Positions 55,511 to 64,000 of a stretch of 64,000 nucleotides of DNA are shown here, piece after piece (positions within the stretch are counted from its first letter, which is position 1; each line of letters begins with the position of its first letter). The notes under the pieces were generated by a model. It saw only the letters and a program-made list of their open reading frames with translations, was not told the DNA's origin and did no database searches. This DNA comes from Tetracentron sinense (lineage: Eukaryota > Streptophyta > Magnoliopsida > Trochodendrales > Trochodendraceae). The stretch lies in the NCBI GenBank assembly GCA_015143295.1, contig CM026566.1, positions 10,341,072 through 10,405,071 of the forward strand, in the 5' to 3' direction. The translations under genes were made by a program, and so were the position numbers.

Positions 55511-57316
55511 TAATTTTGTGGCCAAACCAAATTGAGGTACATGACTTTACACAAACTCACCCAAACACATGAAAACGGTGAATTAGGACATTGCATGACT
55601 CCAACACTCTTACATGACATTAATCGACAAATCATCTTAATTTAAGACACTTAAGCTCTTACCAAGAAAATTCAGTCTGCTGCAACCCTGCACCTGTATA
55701 TGCTCATAAACAAAACACCCAGTGAAGCATGTATGGAATATAAAACTAAGTAAGCACAGGTGAAGCAAGGAATGTACTGAACGAGGGAAATACTACCTTA
55801 ACATTCTCCCCCTTTATGGCACAATTGCCCAAGGAAGGCAGGAAGCCAATATTCAAAAAAAATATACCAATTTAACAAAAGTGAAATATCAAGGCAACCA
55901 CAGTACAACCAATCAAAACAGACAATGAGGGACTAAAAACCGAGGAACAAGATAGAAATATAAAGCACAAACTCCCCCTCAACAACTCAAGTACAGAACT
56001 CCCCTTCAACAACTCACCCTAATCTTCTCCCCCTAACATCAAAGATACCACCAAAAAATAGGGCACTTATGCTATAAAGGCCCATGCCAAAGAAATAAGA
56101 GACCACATAATAATAATACAAAAAAAATATATCATGTGCCACACAAACATGTATCAAAAGCATTCCAAGCAGTAGTAATTTAAAATTACAAATCCAATGA
56201 AGAACATGATTAGTTAGTCCGACTAAGGAAACCCATCTAACTAAATCTCATAGAATGCTAAAGCATAGCCAATTCACTTAGACACATTTAGTGAACAGTT
56301 CAAAAGTGAAGCATTGTATGTAGTGGTGGTCTGACAAGATACTAGATCAAGGTTTCTTTCCCTTTCCAAGGGTATGACATTAACCACTAAGAGGACTCCC
56401 GAAGACATACAACTTAGAAGTCAAACCTAGTTAGATCCAGATATGATGATTTTTATTTTTTTTACATTTTGGTGCTCCTTTTCCATTTTATTTGACTCAA
56501 TATTCTTCTTTTATTTTTGGTTAAATACCTCCAAACATTGTAAGATTTCTTTTGATGATCTTTAACTGATCATATCTTTTCATTCAATGATAGCTTTCAC
56601 ACTATCTAGGTAGGTAGTCCTGGCTATTAGCAGTAGGGGCTTTCACTCTAGTGACCCAGATAGATGCCTACTATCCGCCTAGGTAGCCATTTCATACTAT
56701 TTGCATCCAATAGTGACTTTCACACTATCCCAGTAGGTAGCCCTTTTCATTGCAACAAATTAAGCTCATGGAGGATACACAAAATGGGGATGACTAACAA
56801 ATATGGTCATTCTAGATTGGTCATCCAAGGTCACACTTAAGGGATAAGCCATACACCTACAGATTGGAAAATAAACCTCTCAATAGAATCAGTCAGAGTG
56901 CATGTGAAATTTGTAAAGCATACTCACATGAATAAGTCTCTAACTGTTTAAGATAAAATCGATTCAATTTTCAGCCTAACCAAGAGACTATGAAGGTGAT
57001 ATATCCTCAATAAGTAACAAACTCATGTTCAACCCTGGACAAGTATAGAAATAAAGATCACACAAGGAATGCAGATCATGCAAGTCAAGCAAGGGCAACA
57101 TGAAATTTTTTTTTTTGGATTTTATGGTTTTTCAATGTTTTTGGATTTTTCAAAATAAAGAAAACAGAAAAACATCCCAAAGCAAATAAACACTAGTAAA
57201 AAGAAAGACTACTAGTATACACAAATAGCATAGCACTAGGACATGATAAGACACTAACAGCACACCCTAGGCTATGAGATGCACGAGCTAAGTGAAGCCC
57301 TTCAGGTCTTCCTTTC
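55511..57316 (-). other. copia-C non-coding 3' region
   Basis: 1.8 kb with no credible gene. It holds the box shared with copia-B (56586-56750) and an A/T-rich run (57095-57165) matching copia-B 10505-10575 in position. Confidence 0.65.
56586..56750. repeat. Conserved non-coding box shared by copia-C and copia-B
   Basis: GGGGCTTTCACTCTAG, CTAGGTAGCCATT and CTATTTGCATCCA occur in the same order as at 9980-10140. Confidence 0.6.
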
Positions 57317-59212
57317 TCACCCAAACGGTTTTAGAAGTTGGATTGACCCTTTGGTCTCTAACCGTTTTAGTTGAGGTAGGTATGACCTTTTGCCTCTTCC
57401 TCCTGTTCCTCCTTTTCTAGGATTGAGTCCTAGAATTATGGTGGGCATTTTGGTTCTCCCTGTTACCTCCTCTATATCTAGCATGAGGAGTGTCATGACC
57501 ATGCCACTGTCTAGAGTTTGAGCCATCTTCATCACATCTTCACACAAACTCCTAGACTTCTCCACTAGGACCTCAACTCTCCTTTGAAGATTCCCATTAA
57601 AGTAGTGTTGGTTCCTTGAACCATGATTGGGCATTCTTCGAAGTTTAGGACATCGAGGCTTAATATGACCCTTCACTCCACAGTTATGACATGTAGGAAT
57701 GAATTTCTGAATCGAAGGGTCTTTCCCTTTAGCAGGAGGGCACCTTTTAGCACCAGGCTCAGTGTTTAAGGTGGATGGAGTTTCCTTCACATCTCCATAC
57801 CTCTGATTTCGCTCAAGATCAGCTAACTTGATTTTAAGACTTGTCTTTTCATCAAGACAAACATGTAAATCAGATTCAAGTAGCTGAGTCTTGGTAAGGA
57901 GAGAAGCCTTCTCTTCCTCAAGCTGTGACACAAGAGCTCTCAACCCCGAAGCCACTTGGTCTAATGCATCTTTTTCCATTTCAATAGATTTGATCTTTTT
58001 AGACATGGAAAACTGAACCTTTTTCAGCTTTAGGCATTCTTGAAATAGTTCATCATAGACTGCCTCAAACTCTCCCTTAGAATCTAAGTCATTCTGACTC
58101 TCTTCATCCTCCTCACCATCACTACATTGTTGGTTACTCACAGCATTTGAAGAAGATTTCTCAATCCCAGATATGGATGCAGTGAAGGCCACATAACCCC
58201 TAGTCTCCTCACAAGAAGAACTATTTGATTCCTCAGATTCAGATTCACTGTCATCCCTTGCCTTGCCCTTAATCTTTTCTTATTGGAGCATTCAGCGGCA
58301 ATATGGCTGTAGCCTTGGCTTTCATAGCATTGAATACCTTGGGATTTTGTTGTCCACACTTTTAAAATGTTTCTTGTTTTCAAAGTGCTTGAACTTGGAC
58401 TTTTCAAGGGATTTTTTTCCTTTTGGATTAAATCTCTTATTCAGTTTCAAAACTTTTTTGAATTTTGTAGCAAACAAAGTCAACTCTTCTTCTTCATCCT
58501 TAGGGTCACTATTTGAACCATCTATGGATTCCTTGGCAAATTTCAAGGCAATGGATTTTGGTTTCTCAGATGGGTTCAGATTTAACTCATAGGTTTGGAG
58601 TGAACCAAGCAACTCTTCAATTTTGAGAGCATCAACATTTTTGCTCTCTTCGATGGCGGTAACCTTCGATCGAAATCTTTCAGGTAGAGATCTCAAAATT
58701 TTTCTCACAATTTTGGACTCAGGAATTCTTTTCCCTAGATTGAAACAAGAATTGACAATGTCACTCAGATTAACATAAAAACTGTCAAAGGTTTCATTAT
58801 CATCCATCATCAATTTTTCAAACTTAGAGGTAAGCATTTGAAGTTTGGAGATCTTGACAATTGTAGTCCCTTCATGGGTAATTTGAAGAATGTCCCATGC
58901 CTCTTTCGAAGTGTCACATTTAGAAATACATCAAAATTCTTCAAGTGTGACAGCGGCGAAGATTGCATTTAGACCCTTGCTATTCCATCTACAACTTTCA
59001 AGTTCACCATTGGTCTATTCAGAAGAAGGTTTAGGGATGGTCTGGTCATCTATGGTCTTTGTTGGATGGGTCCAACCTTGTTCAATGGAGAACCATACTC
59101 TCTCATCTAATGATTTTAGAAACGCTCTCATTCGAGCTTTCCAATTGGCATAATTATTCTCATCAAATAATGAGGGACAAGAGATGGATCCTCCCTCTCT
59201 TTGGAGATTCAT
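57317..59212 (-). pseudogene. copia-C gag (fossil)
   Basis: Starts MNLQREGGSISCPSLFDENN at 59212, then WKARMRAFLKSLDERVW. UBN2 domain: ETFDSFYVNLSDIVNSCFNL and IVRKILRSLPERFRSKVTAI. A knuckle-like CYESQGYSHIAAEC, a long coiled-coil-like stretch (LRALVSQLEEEKASLLTK) and a CCHC knuckle FIPTCHNCGVKGHIKPRCP follow. The gene ends in a basic tail near 57317. This is SIRE-type gag without pol. It is broken in several places. Confidence 0.82.
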
Positions 59213-59258
59213 ATTCACCAAAAATAATGAGACAAGATCACATTAACAATTTAGTGAA

Positions 59259-59275
59259 CCTGCTCTGATACCAAT
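59259..59275 (-). other. Primer-binding site of copia-C (initiator tRNA-Met)
   Basis: Minus-strand ATTGGTATCAGAGCAGG directly after the LTR. Confidence 0.9.
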
Positions 59276-60975
59276 TGAAAAATCAAATTCGGTGAACCTC
59301 AAATCCGATTTTTGAGTTGAGAATCTACAAGTTCGAGGGGATGGTTAGGTTTCCCTAATAGTCTATCTACCCTTTTGAATGATCTTAAATTAAGTTATTT
59401 AACTAAAGGAAAGATGATAATCAAGTGCGGAAATATAGAGAAACACGCAAACCACAACAAAAGGATTTTTACGTGGACCTTCCGGGAAAAACCACGGGAC
59501 CTAGTACAGCCATAAGAATCCACTAAGACAAAGTAAACAAAAACTTACAAGACTCGAACTTGACTCCTTCGGACTCGACACCACGATCCTTCAGTTCATA
59601 GTCCTCCACGCCTTGAAAAGTCACCACGTACTCTCAAGTCTCGTGATCAACCATAGCCGCTTGTACTTCTCTTTGTGTCTTGAAAACAGTCCACGATCTT
59701 CCGATCGATCTCCGTTAATGACGGCTTCGGAATCCACCGACCAAATCACTCTACCACGATCCTTCTCGAATCGATCTCCTTCACAAAGGCTCTAGAACAC
59801 TCTGGCCAAGGAGTTCTATCCAGAACGGGTTGATGGTTTGAAAAGAATCATCACCTAGATGGACTCTTTCAATGCACAAGTCCAAACAAGCAAAAGTGGA
59901 GCTTTGGGCTTGCAAACTCTAGGTTAAAAGCATTAACAAAAAGGGGAGGAGAGCACCAATTTCCATAGGTTTTATAACCTCTGGAGGAACTTGAAAATCC
60001 TCTCCACACACCCCCTAAGTTGTACTCCATGAAGTGGAAGGGCTCTATATATAAAGGGAATCAAAAACGGTGTTTAGAAGTTACTAAAATAGGTTAAAAA
60101 CGAAAGAAGGAACCAAAGAATCATTTTACCAAAACCCCCATATCAGGGTCGACCCATGGGGATCCATTGGTTGACCAAAAATATAACTTCAGTCGACCAA
60201 AAGGTCCCTTAGGGTCGACCCTAACAAAATCACCTTGCTGTCCCAAAACACCATATATATTTTTGGCACTTCAGGGTCGAGCCTAAACGCCCAGGGTTGA
60301 CCCTGAGGCTAAAACCAAATTTACAACTTCGTTTATAGCTCTCGGTCCCTTCACAAATGTTGTACCTCTTTTTGACACGGTTGATTTGACATATTATAGA
60401 GCAAAATATAAGCTACGGTTTGTGAGATATGTCCAAAACAAGTAACCTTAGGTTTTTGAAAAAATTTCCGATTTTAAAACAAGTTTTGCATTGTTTATCT
60501 CATCACTTAGGTTCAAAACTTCGTTTTCAGATCTCTGTTCCTTCACAAAAGTTGTAGATATTTTCGACACGGTCGATTTGATATATTATAGAGTAAAATA
60601 TATGCTACGGTTTGGGAGATATATGGAAAACAAGTAACCTTGGTTTTTTGAAAAAAGTTCAGCATTGTTAACTTGTTTTGAACTACTTATCTCATCACCT
60701 AGAGTCTGTATGATTAGACTAGGACACTTTTACCACCTAAGGCATCATGTTAGGATTATTCTAGGTCAAATCCCACCTATGGTCACATGGTTTCTAGGTC
60801 ACTTATCCATCCTATAAAGGAAATGATCATCCGAGTGGATCAAGCGATTCTTCAACACGCTTCAACTTCACTTGTCGTGGATGCTTGACGGCAATGACAC
60901 AAGAACCACTCCTAGACACCTAGACTCACTTGTTTTGACACCGGAATATGCCAATACAAAAACATGGACTTTACA
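59276..60975 (-). repeat. copia-C 5' LTR
   Basis: 1700 bp; minus strand TGTAAAGTCC to GATTTTTCA. It has the GGTCGACC cluster (60148-60306), the 193-bp tandem duplication and a TATA box. Confidence 0.87.
60045..60053 (-). promoter_or_regulatory. TATA box of copia-C 5' LTR
   Basis: Minus-strand TATATATAG about 95 bases downstream of the GGTCGACC cluster. Confidence 0.65.
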
Positions 60976-61006
60976 AAAAAAGGGTTTTGTAGCAAAACAG
61001 GGGAGC

Positions 61007-61172
61007 ACCGATCGATCGGTCATCTACCAGTCGCTCGGTAGCTGTCGACTGGTCAAATATTTTGTATGGAGAAAAATTTCAAAGAGGGAGTTTTCAACCG
61101 ATCTCTCGATCGAAACCACTGATCACTCGGTAAGCCACCGATCGCTCGGTCCTGACCACCAATCGATCGGTT
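61007..61172. repeat. Palindrome cluster in Tekay-5 LTR
   Basis: ACCGATCGATCGGT, CCAGTCGCTCGGT, ACCGATCGCTCGGT and ACCAATCGATCGGT, ending about 57 bases before the TATA box. Confidence 0.8.
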
Positions 61173-61228
61173 ACACGCAGATTTTCTTCATTAAGGGTTT
61201 TGAAGTCTTTAACCATCACCCCTTTGGC

Positions 61229-61236
61229 TATAAAAG
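61229..61236 (+). promoter_or_regulatory. TATA box of Tekay-5 LTR
   Basis: TATAAAAG downstream of the palindrome cluster, with a purine-rich leader after it. Confidence 0.6.
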
Positions 61237-62154
61237 ATTCAGCTCGTGCCTTAGGGTTTCAGAAACCCTTGAGGCATATTTTTGAGAGAGTTTGAGAGGA
61301 AGGAGGAAGGAGAAAGCTAGGGTTTGCTCAAAGCTCAGAGAAGAAGATCAAATCTTCCCTTCTTTGGTGTTTTTCAACAAGGAACTCGAAGTTCTTACTT
61401 GTTCCAAGCATTTGGAATTGAATCCCTCGATTTCACCAAGGTTGATACATTCTACTGCCAATCTTGTGATAATACTAGTTACCACATGATGTTCTTCTTA
61501 TTCTATATTATACATCTTTATTTGATATGGTGTGTGATGTTGTTTTTATACTTGGATGTAAACTACCACTATTATGCACTCTATGTGTTTAGTTTAATGC
61601 CTCTAAGGGCTTTTGGTGTTTAAATATGTTATTACTCTCATATGTTCGCATGAACCAGGATTTTGCCATGGATTTCTCAAAGTTCTAGAAGAGGTTTTTA
61701 AGTAAGGGACTCACATGATGATTTTAAGAAACTCCATGACGTTGTCTAAGATCAGTTCACAAGCTCCAAGGATCATATGAAACTCACAAGAACTCTATGA
61801 TAATGTCTAAGATCGATGTACAAGCTCTAAGGATCAAAAAATGCAAATGTACTAAGATCTCTATGGTTTTGCTCTATGACTTTGCTCTACGGTATTGCTC
61901 TATGTCTCTATGGATCATAAATGACTCTAAGGAACTCTATGGACTTAACTCAAAGAACTCACAAGGCTATGATTATCACATGACTCACACGGTTTTAGTT
62001 TTCGGATTTTATCGTACGTGCTATTTCACGGTTTCTACGCTTTAATGTGTTTTAAGGTTTTTAGTCTCCATGATTTGCATGCACTATGATATTATTGCTT
62101 TATTGTTAGTAGTATGTATACGCTGAGTATTCCACGCTCAGTTGATATTTGTTA

Positions 62155-62298
62155 TCATCGGCTGGTGCTCGGGTTCCTTTCGACTTATGTGGTTCAGAGC
62201 CTTGGGTAGAGGAAGAATATTACGACCCGGAGCCTTCTATGGACCACTACCAAGATGATGGCTCTCTAGATAGGCGTCACGACTTTGATTTCTATTGA
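62155..62298 (+). CDS. LTR short-ORF motif, diverged copy without ATG (Tekay-5)
   Basis: An open frame carries SSAGARVPFDLC, GSEPWVEEEYYDPEP and a longer acidic end. The residues PFD-C, PW and VEEEY are kept although most of their codons differ from Tekay-3 at the third base. No ATG is at the position used by the younger copies and the frame is open only from 62146. It lies downstream of the same hairpin. Confidence 0.4.
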   Translation, partial: SSAGARVPFDLCGSEPWVEEEYYDPEPSMDHYQDDGSLDRRHDFDFY

Positions 62299-62584
62299 CA
62301 GACTTAGAAAGAAATGATATTTGGTTTAAGTGAGAGTGAGACTTGTCCGCTCCACATTTTGGATACATATATAGGTATTTTGTTGGTTTAAACTTGGACC
62401 GAGCAATAGGAGTGTTTAATTATATATTCTACCTCTGCTATGTGTTTTAAATTGTTTTCGCTATGTATGTTTGTGTACTCTAACAGGTTGTTACATGTGC
62501 CCTATGTATCATATGGGATGTATGATATGACGGTCAAGAGCTAAAGTATCCCTAACTCCTAGGGGTATTTTGGGTCGCGACATA

Positions 62585-62602
62585 CTTGGTATCTGAGCTC
62601 TA
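62585..62602 (+). other. Primer-binding site of Tekay-5
   Basis: TACTTGGTATCTGAGCTC after the LTR, a slightly changed tRNA-Met site. Confidence 0.7.
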
Positions 62603-62979
62603 GGGATTAGTTTCCCTTGGGCTAAGTGAAAGTGAGTCCTCTGAGTTGAACTTAGAACTCAGATGGAAGTGTTGTCTAAAGTTTGCTACCATGACATAAC
62701 CGGTATCAAGCGAATCCTTAGGTCGGTCTAGGATCCTAGTTTAGGTGCCAGTGTAGTCGATGTCCTTAGTCTTATCCCAAAAGTAAGGGTAGATACGCAA
62801 CGGAGGGGTCTTAGCTACGCTAGAAAACTCTAAGTTATAATTGTATTATTATGTGTATACTTTGATGTATACTATATGCGGTTATTAGTATTTCATGTTC
62901 ATTGAATTGCTATACGTTGTGTGAAGATTTGTATCCATGTTAGACTCATATTTTGCCATTGATCTTAGGATTTTACATC

Positions 62980-64000
62980 ATGAGACACGGCAATCGGGGT
63001 TGTGGTTACCATACTCGGAGATCCGAGGGTGAGGTCCGAGAAAGGAGGAGCCGCTTTACTTCACAAATGATATGGATTCCATAGCAGAGACTTTGGCTTT
63101 ATTGGCAGCCAGACCTACTGTGATTATTCCAATCCCACTGACTACTCCTGTGCCTCCAACGGTGCATCACACCACGGGACTTGACGCTTTCCAGAGACTA
63201 TGACCTCCTACATTCTATGGGACTCTGGACTCGATGGTGGCAAAGGCATGGATTATGCAGTTGGAGAAGACCTTTCAGGTTCTCTGATGTACTGAGCAAC
63301 AACAGGTTGAGTGGGCTTCCTTTGTGATGGATGGTGAAGCCGAGCATTGGTGGAGAGCTACACAAAGGTAGAGGGATGTTTCGAAGGCAGGGGAACCATG
63401 GACATGTGGCGTGTTTTGAGAAAGTGGTGAACTTTAAACCCACTGGGTTGAAGCTGTTTCATTTCAAAGGACTTTAGAGGAGAGACATTGCACATTTTAC
63501 AGCTCTCAGTCTCGTAAATGTAGAAGTACGAGCTCCACATCCATTCCGGTTGTGTGTGAGTATATGGATGTTTTTCTGGAGACCTTACCGAGATTACCTC
63601 CTGATCGGGCAATCGAGTTTGTGATTGAGCTAGCTCCAGGCACGGCTCCGATTTCTAGGGTTCTGTATAGGATGGCCCCCGTCAAGCTTAAAGAGTTAAA
63701 AGAGCTGTTGGAAGAATTGTAAGGCCTTGGCTTCATCCGGCCAAGTCTCTCACCTTGGGGAGCTCCGGTGCTCTTCGTGAAGAAGATGGGTCGATGCGGG
63801 TGTACATTGATTACAGGCAGCTAAACAAGGTCACTATCAAGAATTGTTATCCATTGCCTTGAATAGATGACTTGTTTGACCAGTTGAAGGGTGTAAAATT
63901 CTTCTCAAAGATTGACCTTCGATCTGGGTATCATCAGTTGAAGATCAAGGCAGAAGACATTCCAAAGACGGCATTCAGAACCCGATACGACCACTATGAT
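62980..64000 (+). pseudogene. Tekay-5 gag-pol remnant, continues past window
   Basis: Begins MRHGNRGCGYHTRRSEGE, the gag start of this family. Traces of the gag core, protease-region [15 protein letters not shown] and the start of RT ([15 protein letters not shown], then [19 protein letters not shown]) follow in shortened form. It is much more decayed than Tekay-3 and -4, with many breaks, as expected for the element that hosts the others. The remainder lies beyond 64000. Confidence 0.8.

Larger units (their letters stand above)
34284..60975 (-). mobile_element. copia-C: gag-only SIRE-like Ty1/copia element
   Basis: A minus-strand element with 1.7-kb LTRs at 59276-60975 (5') and 34284-35981 (3'), a tRNA-Met primer site, gag and a polypurine tract (55499-55510). 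It shows no recognisable integrase, RT or RNase H, so it would have depended on another element. Its own length without inserts is about 7.2 kb. LTR divergence sampled over 600 bp is about 5-6%, on the order of 2 million years. Its gag resembles that of copia-B. Copia-D, itself holding Tekay-4, is inserted next to its 3' LTR. Gag is broken in several places. Confidence 0.85.
60981..62584 (+). repeat. Tekay-5 LTR, third and main piece
   Basis: Ends GGTATTTTGGGTCGCGACA before a primer site. It contains a palindrome cluster (61007-61172), TATAAAAG (61229-61236), CTCTATGA-type low-complexity repeats (61720-61980), a hairpin (62123-62141) and the diverged short-ORF motif. With the pieces at 24133 and 34199 the LTR is about 1.8 kb. 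Confidence 0.8.

Overview
The window is plant DNA, most likely from an angiosperm with a repeat-rich genome. I found no host gene in 64 kb. Nearly every base belongs to LTR retrotransposons nested inside one another, plus one LINE fragment. The evidence is initiator-tRNA-Met primer sites of the TGGTATCAGAGC type, plant-type Ty3/gypsy chromovirus (Tekay/Del-like) polyproteins, Ty1/copia proteins of SIRE and Angela/Tork type, and exact or near-exact 5-bp target duplications. Names used below: copia-A to copia-D, Tekay-1 to Tekay-5, LINE-1.

Layout. The outermost element is copia-A (minus strand); only 23315-24132 is visible. On its left it is interrupted by copia-B, a SIRE-like element on the minus strand (1 to about 23314, running off the left edge) with gag, integrase, RT/RNase H and a 3' env-position ORF. 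Copia-B was itself hit by Tekay-1 (621-8697, inside the env-like ORF), by a Tekay-2 solo LTR (12667-15704, inside integrase) and by a LINE fragment (about 17525-20650, inside gag).

On the right, copia-A is interrupted by Tekay-5 (LTR starts at 24133, interior starts at 62585 and runs off the right edge). Inside the Tekay-5 LTR sit Tekay-3 (24256-34193, TSD TGTGT) and copia-C (34284-60975, minus strand, gag only). Copia-C contains copia-D (35984-55493, TSD ACAAT), which contains Tekay-4 (36105-45915, TSD ATGAT). The order copia-A > Tekay-5 > copia-C > copia-D > Tekay-4 is a five-level nest. LTR divergence read by eye agrees with it: none seen for Tekay-4, about 0.25% for Tekay-3, about 2% for copia-D and about 5% for copia-C.

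Functional reading. Tekay-4 looks whole and very young, and Tekay-3 nearly so; the rest are fossils. Three patterns are not explained by the usual parts list. (1) The Tekay LTRs carry a short ORF for an acidic peptide (PFD-hydrophobic-C ... PW-EEEY), whose protein motif survives many synonymous changes in the old Tekay-5 copy. (2) Clusters of short palindromes sit just upstream of the TATA box in unrelated gypsy and copia LTRs, and the same arrangement occurs upstream of the env-like ORF of copia-B, as if that ORF had its own promoter. (3) A sequence block containing GTTGTAGAT and AAAGTTATGGCC is shared between copia and gypsy elements in different places and orientations.
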